Source: Candidatus Cloacimonadota bacterium
Lineage (GTDB): Bacteria > Cloacimonadota > Cloacimonadia > Cloacimonadales > TCS61
NCBI GenBank assembly: GCA_021157645.1
Contig: JAGGWC010000132.1
Coordinates: 1-9,014 of the forward strand
DNA length: 9,014 nucleotides
Direction of reading: 5' to 3'
Each line of letters opens with the position of its first letter. The first letter of the stretch is position 1. This document shows, piece after piece, positions 1 to 7,405 of this stretch. Position numbers and translations under genes: made by a program. The notes below the pieces were generated by a model. The model saw only the letters and a program-made list of their open reading frames with translations, had not been told where the DNA came from and ran no database searches.

Positions 1-270
1 AATTATCCCAATCCTTTCAACCCTAATACAACAATATTTTTTGAAACCACGAATTCACACGAAAATGCACGAATTGAAATATACAATTTGAAGGGTCAAA
101 AAGTGCAGGAATTCGATGTCATCCTGAACGACGTCGAAGGAGAATCGAATTCAATAACTTGGAACGGAACCGATTCAAACAACCAATCGGTTTCTAGTGG
201 AATCTACTTCTATCAATTAAAAGTAGACGGAAAATCCATTGCTAAAAATAGATGTTTATTGTTAAAATGA
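1..270 (+). CDS. C-terminal sorting domain of a secreted or surface protein (5' partial)
   Basis: The reading frame is open from base 1 to the TGA at 268-270, leaving 89 residues of a protein that starts upstream of the window. It opens with NYPNPFNP and continues through an IYNLKGQ strand, WNGTDSNN and SSGIYFYQL to the final LLLK. This is the Por/FlgD-like C-terminal secretion or anchoring module, an Ig-like beta-sandwich of about 85-90 residues found at the end of exported FCB-group proteins and normally recognised by a type IX-like secretion system. The next gene ends in a close paralogue of it (88 residues), so the two are probably co-exported surface proteins. The functional part of this protein lies outside the window and cannot be named. 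An ATG at 88 is internal to the domain and is not a credible start. Confidence 0.85.
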   Translation, partial: NYPNPFNPNTTIFFETTNSHENARIEIYNLKGQKVQEFDVILNDVEGESNSITWNGTDSNNQSVSSGIYFYQLKVDGKSIAKNRCLLLK

Positions 271-279
271 AATATTATC

Positions 280-284
280 AAGGA
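280..284 (+). promoter_or_regulatory. Shine-Dalgarno that decides the start of the C25-like gene
   Basis: The motif aagga lies 6 nt before the ATG at 291. That ATG begins MKKLLLLTF, a canonical signal peptide. The in-frame ATG at 252 has no such motif and lies inside the upstream gene. Confidence 0.7.
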
Positions 285-290
285 CATAAA

Positions 291-2960
291 ATGAAAAAAT
301 TACTATTACTCACTTTCATTATTATCAGCTGTAGCTTGTTTGCTGGATACAAAGATATTCCGGTTACCAGAGATCTTGATCCTAATGCAGAATATGACAC
401 TTATCAAGATTGGCTTTCCAGTCATCCACAACAGCAAACACAATTTAATGAAGTTAGTAGAATGTTTTCCCATCAGCGGGATGGTGGATTTCTAATTATT
501 GTTAATGATGCTTTGTATGAAGATATTGAACAATCGATTCAAACATATCAAGAAGATCTTGCAAATGAGGGATTTGATTCCTTTGTCTTGGAATTTGACG
601 GGACATCACATTTTGATCTAAGAATTCAAATAATAGTATATAATCAGTTAGAAGATGTTACGAATGTTGTTCTGATCGGAGATTTACCGGTTCCCTGGTT
701 CGAACTTTTTGAAGACTGGAACAATAATGGAATACAGGATAACGGTGAAGAATGGGTAGAATTCCCCTGTGATCTTTATTATACAGATATTGATGGAGTC
801 TGGGACGATACTGATGCAAATGGAGTTTATGATTATCATGAAGGAAATAAACAACCAGAGATAAGTTTAGGTAGAATAGTTGCTGATAATATGAGTATGC
901 TTTCTACAACAGAAGAAGAATTAATAAATGATTACTTTCAGAAAAATCATCTTTTCAGATCAGGGATACTTATTAGCTATGATACTTCTTTAGCATATAT
1001 AGATGACGACTGGGCTTATTGGGGTACACAATATCAGCAGGCAATGCAGCTTGCATATCCTTCTGTGGAATTGGTTAATGATATTGAGGAGACAAATGCT
1101 GGTGATTATAGAGATAACCGTTTAATTGCCGATTATGAATTCATTCAGGTTCATGTTCATTCTGGACCGAATGCACATTATTTCTATTATAATAATGGAA
1201 ATAATTATGAACTTGTAAATAATTATGAAATAGAAGGAATAAATCCAACTGCACATTTCTATAACCTTTTTTGTTGTTCAAATTCCAGATATACAACCGC
1301 AAATAATATGGGTGGGATGTACATTTATGGAAGTGATCACGGTTTGGCAACTATAGGTTCAACCAAAACTGGCAGCATGCTTGGCTTTTCAGATTTTTAC
1401 CAACCATTTTCTGAGAATCTAACAATTGGAGAATCACTTCGTTTATGGTGGGAAGCCAATGTAGATACGGGTCCGGATTGGTGTTGGGAACGAGCTTGGT
1501 TTTATGGAATGATAGTTCAGGGAGATCCATCGTTACTTCGAGAATATGAGCACGGTGACGTGATCTATATTCCGCAGGATTTTCCAACGATTCAACAAGG
1601 AATTGATGCAGCTAGTGATGGTTTTATTGTCTTTGTAGATGATGGAACATATTATGAAAATCTTATTATTGATGGTAAAGATATAATTCTTCAATCAATA
1701 AATGGTGCTGAAAACTGTATTATTGATGGTTCTTTAGATGATTCGGTTGTAATTATCCAAGAATCTGATAATTCAGAAATTAGAGGATTTACAATTCAAA
1801 ATGGTTTAGCATCTTATGGTGGTGGTGGGATTAATATTTCTGGATCTCCGTTAATAGAAGAATGCATTATTCAGAATAATTCTGCTACTCGTGGTGGTGG
1901 TATTCATGTTTTTGGTTCTCCTATTATCGAGAATAATGTCATTCAAAACAATACGGTTACAGTTGCCGGTGGTGGCATCCGGTCACAAGAAGGTAATATG
2001 ATTGTGAAAAATAATGTAATAACGCAAAATATTTCTGATGTTTACGGTGGTGGCATTCATGTAGCCACATCAGGTTACATTGAAATAGATAGTAATCTGA
2101 TCAAAGAAAATGAAGCCCAGAGAGGTGGAGCAATTTGTTTTCATAATGAAAATGCAGGTGGCATAATTACGAATAATCTAATAGTAGAAAATGTAGCTGA
2201 ATACTTTCATTCAGATTTTGGTTATCTTACCGGGAATCATGTATTAATAAATAATACATTTGCAAATAATGTAGTTGATAGTCTGGGAATTAATTTTGGT
2301 CAAACATGTAACGCAGTTCTCATTAATAATATAATTTGGGAAAATGCTGATGAAGAGATCAGAATTAATCCAGATACCAATGTAGAAGTAAGATTTTGTA
2401 ATATCCAAGGAGGTTGGGAAGGAGAAGGCAATATTGATGTTATTCCACGTTTTATGGGTCAGAGTTATGGTGATTACAGTATCACAGGATTTAGCCATTG
2501 TGTAGGAGCCGGTATCGAAGAGATAGAAATTAATGGGACATTGTACTATGTACCGGAATTTGATATTGAAGGAACTATTCGTCCAGCTCCGGTTGGGTCA
2601 AATCCGGATATAGGAGCTTATGAACATCTTAATGGCGAACCTTTTGTTTCTGCTGAAAACACACAATTATTAATACCAGATTACAAATTACAAAACTACC
2701 CTAATCCTTTCAATCCTGCTACAACTATCTCATTTTCTGTAACACAAAATTCCGATTTTGTGAATCTTGAAGTATATAACATCAAAGGGCAAAGAGTGAA
2801 ATCTTTCCTAATTAACCAATTTACTAATTCACCAGTTCACCAAGTTACCTGGAACGGAACCGACTCAAACAATAAACCGGTTAGCTCAGGAATCTATTTC
2901 TACAAATTAGTAGTTGATAAAAAAAATGTCGCAAATAAAAAAATGCTGTTGATAAAATAA
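291..2960 (+). CDS. Secreted gingipain-like (C25) peptidase with beta-helix and C-terminal sorting domain
   Basis: The protein has 889 residues from the ATG at 291. Residues 1-19 form a signal peptide (MKKLLLLTF..., likely cut after SLFA). Residues ~55-400 resemble a C25 cysteine peptidase of clan CD. They contain a VLIGDLPVPW strand (G130), a LYYTDIDGVW segment, PEISLGRI (~189-196), a candidate catalytic His in VHVHSGP (H290; H288 also possible) and a candidate nucleophile in YNLFCCSN (C328 or C329). Two DxDxNGxxD-type loops (D142-D150 and D173-D181) look like calcium sites. Residues ~424-741 form a right-handed parallel beta-helix with glycine-rich rungs every 25-26 residues. Residues 802-889 are the sorting domain. 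The role is inferred to be a surface or secreted protease, or a catalytically dead adhesin built on that fold. It follows another sorting-domain gene by 20 nt. The substrate is unknown, and activity cannot be read from sequence alone. Confidence 0.8.
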   Translation: MKKLLLLTFIIISCSLFAGYKDIPVTRDLDPNAEYDTYQDWLSSHPQQQTQFNEVSRMFSHQRDGGFLIIVNDALYEDIEQSIQTYQEDLANEGFDSFVLEFDGTSHFDLRIQIIVYNQLEDVTNVVLIGDLPVPWFELFEDWNNNGIQDNGEEWVEFPCDLYYTDIDGVWDDTDANGVYDYHEGNKQPEISLGRIVADNMSMLSTTEEELINDYFQKNHLFRSGILISYDTSLAYIDDDWAYWGTQYQQAMQLAYPSVELVNDIEETNAGDYRDNRLIADYEFIQVHVHSGPNAHYFYYNNGNNYELVNNYEIEGINPTAHFYNLFCCSNSRYTTANNMGGMYIYGSDHGLATIGSTKTGSMLGFSDFYQPFSENLTIGESLRLWWEANVDTGPDWCWERAWFYGMIVQGDPSLLREYEHGDVIYIPQDFPTIQQGIDAASDGFIVFVDDGTYYENLIIDGKDIILQSINGAENCIIDGSLDDSVVIIQESDNSEIRGFTIQNGLASYGGGGINISGSPLIEECIIQNNSATRGGGIHVFGSPIIENNVIQNNTVTVAGGGIRSQEGNMIVKNNVITQNISDVYGGGIHVATSGYIEIDSNLIKENEAQRGGAICFHNENAGGIITNNLIVENVAEYFHSDFGYLTGNHVLINNTFANNVVDSLGINFGQTCNAVLINNIIWENADEEIRINPDTNVEVRFCNIQGGWEGEGNIDVIPRFMGQSYGDYSITGFSHCVGAGIEEIEINGTLYYVPEFDIEGTIRPAPVGSNPDIGAYEHLNGEPFVSAENTQLLIPDYKLQNYPNPFNPATTISFSVTQNSDFVNLEVYNIKGQRVKSFLINQFTNSPVHQVTWNGTDSNNKPVSSGIYFYKLVVDKKNVANKKMLLIK
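1815..2135 (+). repeat. Beta-helix rung repeats (GGG-I, 25-26 residues)
   Basis: Five glycine clusters, each at a rung turn, begin at residues 510, 535, 560, 586 and 612 of the C25-like protein: GGGGI, GGGI, GGGI, GGGI and GGAI. Spacings are 25, 25, 26 and 26. Each is followed by a short strand, often with an IIQNN/VIQNN asparagine turn. At DNA level the turns are ggtggtgg blocks, but the rungs between them have diverged, so this is a structural repeat and not a recent tandem duplication. Confidence 0.7.
2694..2957 (+). repeat. Second copy of the C-terminal sorting-domain module
   Basis: This stretch encodes residues 802-889 of the C25-like protein. It is paralogous to the 89-residue tail encoded at 1-267. 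Shared blocks are NYPNPFNP, YN(L/I)KGQ, WNGTDSNN and SSGIYFY. DNA identity is highest around the WNGTDSNN codons (157-182 versus 2847-2872, 24 of 26 bases). Confidence 0.8.
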
Positions 2961-3011
2961 CCTTCGGAATGGTTTTCGAGCTTTTTACTTTTCTTGACCT
3001 TCCGAATGGTT
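2960..3011 (+). repeat. Near-palindromic 15-mer, two copies, after the C25-like gene
   Basis: The motif accttcggaatggtt at 2960-2974 recurs as accttccgaatggtt at 2997-3011, with 14 of 15 bases identical. Because the core is nearly palindromic, ttcggaa (2963-2969) is also the exact reverse complement of ttccgaa (3000-3006), which could form a 7-bp stem over a 30-nt T-rich loop. No T-run follows the stem, so a classical terminator is not supported. It occupies much of the 117-bp gap before obgE. Confidence 0.45.
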
Positions 3012-3021
3012 ATAGTAATAA
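2994..3021 (+). promoter_or_regulatory. Possible promoter for obgE
   Basis: TTGACC (2994-2999) resembles a -35 box. A TAATAA at 3016-3021 is a poor -10 match after 16 nt. It lies in the gap between the unrelated C25-like gene and obgE, where a promoter is expected. Promoter rules for this lineage are unknown and the DNA is AT-rich, so this is only a candidate. Confidence 0.2.
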
Positions 3022-3077
3022 TGGCTCAAGTAAATTATTAATATAGAAAGAATTAAATACTAAAGATAAGGAAATAT

Positions 3078-4094
3078 ATGTTTATAGATTTTTCACGAAT
3101 TAAGGTTGAATCAGGAAGAGGTGGAAGCGGATGTGTTAGCTTTCGCAGAGAAAAGTTTGTTGCCAAAGGTGGTCCCGATGGTGGTGATGGTGGCAAAGGT
3201 GGAAATATTATAGCTGTTGGCAATGAGAATATTAATACACTCATTGCTTATCGTTACAACAAACTTTTCAAAGCTGAGAGAGGACAACATGGGCAGGGTA
3301 GTGATAAAACCGGTTCCTGTGGGGAAAACAGATATTTAGATTTACCACTCGGAACTGAGATATTTGATATTACCGATGGGAAAAGAGAGAAAATTGGTGA
3401 AGTATTGAGTCATGGACAAAAGATCTTTCTAGCAAAAGGTGGAAATGGAGGAAGAGGTAATACCAGATTCAAAAGTGCTACCAATAAAGCTCCCAGATAT
3501 GCTAAACCTGGTGGTGACAGTCAATATCGTGAGCTTGAACTTGTTCTTAAATTAATGGCTGATGTTGGATTAGTCGGTTTCCCAAATGCAGGGAAATCAA
3601 CTTTGTTGAGTAAAGTTTCATCCGCTCATCCTAAGGTGGCAGATTATAAATTCACAACTCTTGCACCTTCGCTCGGGGTGGTTCAGGTTAGTGATTTTGA
3701 ATCTTTTGTTATGGCTGATATTCCGGGAATAATCGAAGGAGCACATAATGGTAAAGGTTTGGGAGATCAATTCTTAAAACATATTCAAAGAACCAAAATT
3801 CTTCTATTCCTTATCGATATTGATTCAGCAGATCCATTTAATGATTATCAAGTATTAAAGAAAGAACTGCATCTTTACGATCCTTATCTGGATAAAAAAC
3901 CACATCTAATTGCACTTAGTAAAATGGATACAATCCCAGAAGACGATAAAGAAGAATTCTATAATTTATTGAAAAATGAATTTGAGAAAAAATTACATGA
4001 AAATATTATTTCAATATCATCTGTCTCTGGTGAAAATATGAGAGAATTAATTATTAAATTACATCAGATATTAGCAAAATTGGATAAAGAATAA
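3078..4094 (+). CDS. obgE: GTPase Obg/CgtA (ribosome assembly GTPase)
   Basis: This is a 338-residue protein with the full Obg layout. Residues 1-~158 form the glycine-rich Obg fold (GRGGSGCVSFRREKF, GGPDGGDGGKGG, KGGNGGRGN). The G domain follows: G1 GFPNAGKS at 167-174, G2 threonines in YKFTTLAP, G3 DIPG at 214-217, G4 SKMD at 281-284 and G5 SSVSG at 314-318. It lacks the optional C-terminal OCT domain, so it is the short form. Obg binds GTP and acts in late 50S subunit maturation and stress signalling. The G4 box has Ser in place of the usual Asn of NKxD, which may weaken guanine contacts or be a lineage variant. An aagga Shine-Dalgarno (3068-3072) lies 5 nt before the ATG. The glycerate kinase starts 7 nt after the stop, suggesting co-transcription. 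Identification is secure. Confidence 0.97.
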   Translation: MFIDFSRIKVESGRGGSGCVSFRREKFVAKGGPDGGDGGKGGNIIAVGNENINTLIAYRYNKLFKAERGQHGQGSDKTGSCGENRYLDLPLGTEIFDITDGKREKIGEVLSHGQKIFLAKGGNGGRGNTRFKSATNKAPRYAKPGGDSQYRELELVLKLMADVGLVGFPNAGKSTLLSKVSSAHPKVADYKFTTLAPSLGVVQVSDFESFVMADIPGIIEGAHNGKGLGDQFLKHIQRTKILLFLIDIDSADPFNDYQVLKKELHLYDPYLDKKPHLIALSKMDTIPEDDKEEFYNLLKNEFEKKLHENIISISSVSGENMRELIIKLHQILAKLDKE

Positions 4095-4101
4095 TAAACC
4101 A

Positions 4102-5229
4102 ATGAAAATCCTGATAGTTCCCGATTCGTTCAAGGGAAGTCTATCTTCCCAACAGGTAGCAGATGCAATTAAAGAGGGAATCAATAATTCACAATTTGAA
4201 ATAGAGAAGATCCCAATGGCTGATGGAGGAGAGGGAACAGTAGATTGTCTTATCTCCACTTACCGAGGTAGAAAATTAAAGGATTTTGTTACAGATCCAT
4301 TAGGCAGAAAGATCCAAGCTGAATTTGGTGTTCTAAAAGATAAGAAAACCGCAATTATCGAAATGGCATCAGCTTCAGGATTGCTTCTTATTCCAAAAAA
4401 CAAAAAAAATCCACTTTACACCACAACTTATGGCACAGGTGAATTAATCAGGAAATCTATTGAGCTGGGATTTACAAAGATTATTCTGGGTTTAGGAGGA
4501 AGTGCAACTACAGATTGCGGAGCTGGAGCTTTGCAGGCTTTAGGCGTGAAACTCTTAGATAAACAAAATGTAAATATCAGATTTGGTGGTTTATATTTGA
4601 AAGAGCTAAAGAGAATTGATGTTTCAACTCTGGATAAATATAAAGATATTGAATTAACTTTTTTGTGTGATGTCTCTAATAAATTACTCGGAGTCAATGG
4701 ATCTGCAAGAATTTACAGTCAACAGAAAGGAGCGTCTTTAGAAGAAATACAAATACTGGAAAATAATTTAGAACATTTTGCAAGAATCGTGAAACGAGAT
4801 ACTGGAATCGATATAACAGATATTAATGGTAGCGGAGCAGCAGGTGGATTAGCGGCAGGACTCTCTCTTCTATTCAAATCTCATTTTGTTTCAGGAAGCG
4901 AATTTGTAATAGATGCTGCTAACTTGAGGACAAAAATTCAGAATGCAGATATTATCATTACCGGTGAAGGTGAATTAAATTCTCAAACAAAATTCGGTAA
5001 AATCCCATATAAGATTGCTGAAATTGCTAAAGAATACAATAAGAATGTAATTGGTATTTTTGGCAGTATTACTGAAGATGCAAGAGAAGAATACAAACAG
5101 GAATTCTCGTTAATATCAGAATTATGTGAGAAAGGAATTTCCACAAAAAAAGCTATGCAAAATGCATATTCATTATTGGCTGGACAAACAAAAAAAATAT
5201 TTGAAGAGCTTCAAATAAATTTGTTTTAG
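4102..5229 (+). CDS. glxK: Glycerate 2-kinase (GlxK/GarK family)
   Basis: This 375-residue protein, normal length for the family, phosphorylates D-glycerate with ATP; GarK/GlxK-type enzymes yield 2-phosphoglycerate. Diagnostic motifs run in order: PDSFKGSLSS (7-16), MADGGEGT (39-46), a GTGEL segment, GLGGSATTDCGAG (130-142), CDVSNKLLGVNGSA, GAAGGLAAGL and ITGEGELNSQT (T287-G288-E289-G290). The start is 7 nt after the obgE stop without a strong Shine-Dalgarno, so translation may be coupled to obgE. A hydroxypyruvate/glyoxylate-reductase-like gene lies 123 bp downstream. Together they could move hydroxypyruvate (from serine) or glyoxylate-derived carbon into lower glycolysis. The family assignment is firm; 2-kinase regiochemistry rests on family membership. 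Confidence 0.95.
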   Translation: MKILIVPDSFKGSLSSQQVADAIKEGINNSQFEIEKIPMADGGEGTVDCLISTYRGRKLKDFVTDPLGRKIQAEFGVLKDKKTAIIEMASASGLLLIPKNKKNPLYTTTYGTGELIRKSIELGFTKIILGLGGSATTDCGAGALQALGVKLLDKQNVNIRFGGLYLKELKRIDVSTLDKYKDIELTFLCDVSNKLLGVNGSARIYSQQKGASLEEIQILENNLEHFARIVKRDTGIDITDINGSGAAGGLAAGLSLLFKSHFVSGSEFVIDAANLRTKIQNADIIITGEGELNSQTKFGKIPYKIAEIAKEYNKNVIGIFGSITEDAREEYKQEFSLISELCEKGISTKKAMQNAYSLLAGQTKKIFEELQINLF

Positions 5230-5245
5230 TTCAAGATTGAAAATG

Positions 5246-5326
5246 TGTATTTGATTTCCAATTCCGCTTAGCTCCCATTTATAAGGGGAGATTAAAAGGG
5301 GTTTATTTAAGCAAAAATCAAATACA
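5246..5326 (+). repeat. Nested inverted repeat in the glycerate kinase-dehydrogenase gap
   Basis: A perfect 12-bp inverted repeat, tgtatttgattt (5246-5257) and aaatcaaataca (5315-5326), brackets 57 nt. Inside are a second pair, gctta (5266-5270) and taagc (5308-5312), and a third, ctccc (5272-5276) and gggag (5286-5290). The nesting gives one long imperfect hairpin of about 81 nt. It occupies most of the 123-bp gap, ends 17 nt before the cggag Shine-Dalgarno of the next gene, and encodes no protein. It may be a small dispersed palindromic (MITE-like) repeat, or a transcript-ending or processing hairpin. Only one copy is visible here. Confidence 0.5.
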
Positions 5327-5352
5327 ATAAAGATTAATATATCGGAGAAAAA

Positions 5353-6321
5353 ATGAAACCAAAAATATTTGTTACAAGAATGCTGCCTGATCTAGTAATG
5401 GAAAAACTAAATGAGTATTTCGTAGTGAACGCAAATCCAGAAGATAGAGCCCTTTCTAAAGAAGAGATTAAACGGGGAACATCAGATTGTGATATCCTTT
5501 TATGTTTACTCTCAGATACAATTGACTCAGATATTATCTCCTGTAATCCAAATTTGAAAGGGATTGTGAATTATGCAGTTGGCTTTAATAATATTGATGT
5601 GAAACATGCAACAAAATTGAATATTCCGGTTACAAATACTCCCGGAGTTTTAACCGAAACAACAGCTGATATGGCTTGGGCTTTGATGTTCAGCACAGCA
5701 AGACGAATTGTAGAATCTGATAAATTCATGCGGGAAGGAAAATTTAAAGGTTGGGAACCAAAATTATTTCTAGGTTTTGATATCTATGGAAAAACACTTG
5801 GAATAATTGGTGCCGGGAGAATCGGAACAGCAGTTGCAAAACGTGCATTGGGTTTTAACATGAAAATTCTATATTCGGATAATAATTCTGATATTGAAAA
5901 TACAATAAAAGCAGAGAAAGTTGATCTTGAAACGCTGCTCAAAAATTCTGATTTTGTCTCTCTTCATGTTCCAATGTTACCGGAGACAAAACATTTGATT
6001 GGAGAAAAAGAACTAAAAATAATGAAAGATACAGCCATTCTGATTAATACTTCTAGAGGTGCTGTCGTTAATGAAAAGATGCTTTTAAAAGCTCTGCAGG
6101 AAAATTGGATTACTGGTGCTGGTTTGGATGTATATGAAAATGAACCAAAGTTAATTGATGGCTTGATCGATTGTGATAATGTTGTTCTTGCTCCGCATAT
6201 TGCCAGTGCTTCTGTGGAAACCAGAACCAATATGGGATTTATCGCAGTTGAGAATGCCATTACCATCTGGCAGGGAGAAATTCCACCACAAATTGTAAAT
6301 AAGGAAATTTATGAAAATTAA
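5353..6321 (+). CDS. D-2-hydroxyacid dehydrogenase, glyoxylate/hydroxypyruvate reductase type
   Basis: This is a 322-residue NAD(P)H-dependent reductase. The Rossmann nucleotide-binding loop is GAGRIG at 153-158. The catalytic triad is visible as R235 (NTSRGAVV), E264 (DVYENEP) and H282 (APHIAS). The substrate-domain segment VNYAVGFNNIDV and the NTPGVLTETTADMAWAL helix are typical of GyaR/HprA-like enzymes. There is no C-terminal ACT domain, which argues against the longer 3-phosphoglycerate dehydrogenases. The likely reaction is hydroxypyruvate to D-glycerate or glyoxylate to glycolate, consistent with the glycerate kinase upstream. Other 2-ketoacid substrates (phosphoglycerate, lactate, formate dehydrogenase branches) cannot be excluded. 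The Shine-Dalgarno ggag (5344-5347) is 5 nt before the ATG. The last 11 nt overlap the start of dprA, so the two are translated from one message. Confidence 0.93.
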   Translation: MKPKIFVTRMLPDLVMEKLNEYFVVNANPEDRALSKEEIKRGTSDCDILLCLLSDTIDSDIISCNPNLKGIVNYAVGFNNIDVKHATKLNIPVTNTPGVLTETTADMAWALMFSTARRIVESDKFMREGKFKGWEPKLFLGFDIYGKTLGIIGAGRIGTAVAKRALGFNMKILYSDNNSDIENTIKAEKVDLETLLKNSDFVSLHVPMLPETKHLIGEKELKIMKDTAILINTSRGAVVNEKMLLKALQENWITGAGLDVYENEPKLIDGLIDCDNVVLAPHIASASVETRTNMGFIAVENAITIWQGEIPPQIVNKEIYEN

Positions 6322-7405
6322 TCTAGAAAAAATAAAAGCTTGGCTCAAATTGCTTTCTGCTCCTGAGGTTGGGCATGCAACAGCAATTAGACTTGTAAAG
6401 ACTCTTGGAGAACCAATTGATTTTATTAACGATATTCCAAAATTAAACGAAATTGAATTTATCTCAGAAGTAGCAAAGGAGTATCTAACAAATTTAAAAG
6501 AACCAAATAATTGGAAAAATATTTGTGATCTAATAGAGCAATACAATATAAAATTTGTTTCAATTTTGGATGATGAATATCCCGGACCACTGAAAAATAT
6601 CTTCGATCCACCTCCTTTCCTATTTTATCGAGGTACAATAATGAAGGATGATTTCCGGCGTGCGCTTGGTGTTGTGGGTACTAGGAAGGCAAGTAACTAT
6701 GGTAAGCTGATGACGAAAAAAATTGTGCAGGAACTTGCTGGAGCAGGTTTTACTATTGTGAGTGGACTAGCTTATGGCATTGATACAATGTCGCATTTGG
6801 CAGCTTTGGATAGTGGAGCCAGAACTTATGCTGTGATGGGAACAGGAGTCGATCAGATCTATCCTTCCAGAAATAGAGAATTGGCAGAACGAATTTTAGA
6901 AAACGGTGTCTTAATCTCTGAATTTATCCCGGGAAGCAAAGCAGAAAAATGGAATTTCCCAATTAGAAACAGAATAATCAGTGGTCTTTCTTTAGGCAGT
7001 TTGATAATTGAAGGAAGTAAGAAAAGCGGAGCCTTGCTCACGGCAAAATTTGCGATGGATCAAAACAGAGATGTATTTGCTTTGCCGGGTGATGTTAACC
7101 GTCCGCAAGCAGAAGGTCCTAACTACCTGATAAAATTGGGAGCAAAGATCGTAACAAAAGCAGCAGATATTTTAGAGGAATATGAACTTGTAATGGACCA
7201 ACAACAAAGGTTATTTCCTAAACTAAATGAAAAAGAGGAACAAATATATCAAATCTTGTTACAAAATAAACCCGAGACTCATTTTGATAAATTGATAGTT
7301 GAAACCGGTTTTACAGTTGGTCAAATTTCTACGATATTGCTTTCACTCGAATTGAAGAATGTAGTTAAGAAAGTACCTGGTAATAAGATAGTGCCGTTAT
7401 ATTAA
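6311..7405 (+). CDS. dprA: DNA processing protein DprA/Smf
   Basis: This is a 364-residue DprA. Residues ~1-110 are a SAM/HhH-like N-terminal region (WLKLLSAPEVG...). The extended Rossmann core carries GTRKASNYG (123-131), VSGLAYGIDTMSH, MGTGVDQIYPSRN, FPIRNRIISGLS (216-227) and IIEGSKKSGALLTAKFA. Residues ~305-364 form the winged-helix C-terminal domain (EEQIYQILL ... KNVVKKVPGNKIVPLY). DprA binds incoming single-stranded DNA and loads RecA during natural transformation; it is also widespread in species not known to be competent. Translation starts inside the dehydrogenase gene from aagga at 6301-6305, 5 nt before the ATG. The C-terminus is complete in motif terms, although the TAA stop directly abuts the inverted repeat of a putative inserted element. 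Confidence 0.97.
   Translation: MKINLEKIKAWLKLLSAPEVGHATAIRLVKTLGEPIDFINDIPKLNEIEFISEVAKEYLTNLKEPNNWKNICDLIEQYNIKFVSILDDEYPGPLKNIFDPPPFLFYRGTIMKDDFRRALGVVGTRKASNYGKLMTKKIVQELAGAGFTIVSGLAYGIDTMSHLAALDSGARTYAVMGTGVDQIYPSRNRELAERILENGVLISEFIPGSKAEKWNFPIRNRIISGLSLGSLIIEGSKKSGALLTAKFAMDQNRDVFALPGDVNRPQAEGPNYLIKLGAKIVTKAADILEEYELVMDQQQRLFPKLNEKEEQIYQILLQNKPETHFDKLIVETGFTVGQISTILLSLELKNVVKKVPGNKIVPLY

Noticed and set aside
252..290. Upstream ATG at 252 giving 13 extra residues on the C25-like protein
   Set aside because: It would put MFIVKMKYYQGHK before a textbook MKKLLLLTF signal peptide, lies inside the preceding gene, and lacks the aagga motif that precedes the ATG at 291.
291..335. Lipoprotein signal (IISC, Cys14)
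   Set aside because: IISC weakly fits a lipobox, but the n/h region would be very short and SLFA|G directly after is a better signal peptidase I site; the protein also has a sorting domain for surface delivery.
1141..1587. Minus-strand reading frames opposite the C25-like gene (also 2244-2498)
   Set aside because: They are low-complexity shadows of a gene with strong domain evidence, and have no start context.
1815..2135. CRISPR-like or tandem DNA repeat suggested by repeated ggtggtgg
   Set aside because: Spacing follows protein rungs of 25-26 codons within an open frame, and intervening sequences have diverged; it is a beta-helix.
2960..3016. Rho-independent terminator after the C25-like gene
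   Set aside because: The only stem is 7 bp with a 30-nt loop and no T-run follows.
5964..6546. Minus-strand frames of 100 and 131 residues opposite the dehydrogenase/dprA junction
   Set aside because: They oppose two genes with intact catalytic and fold motifs and show no motif of their own.
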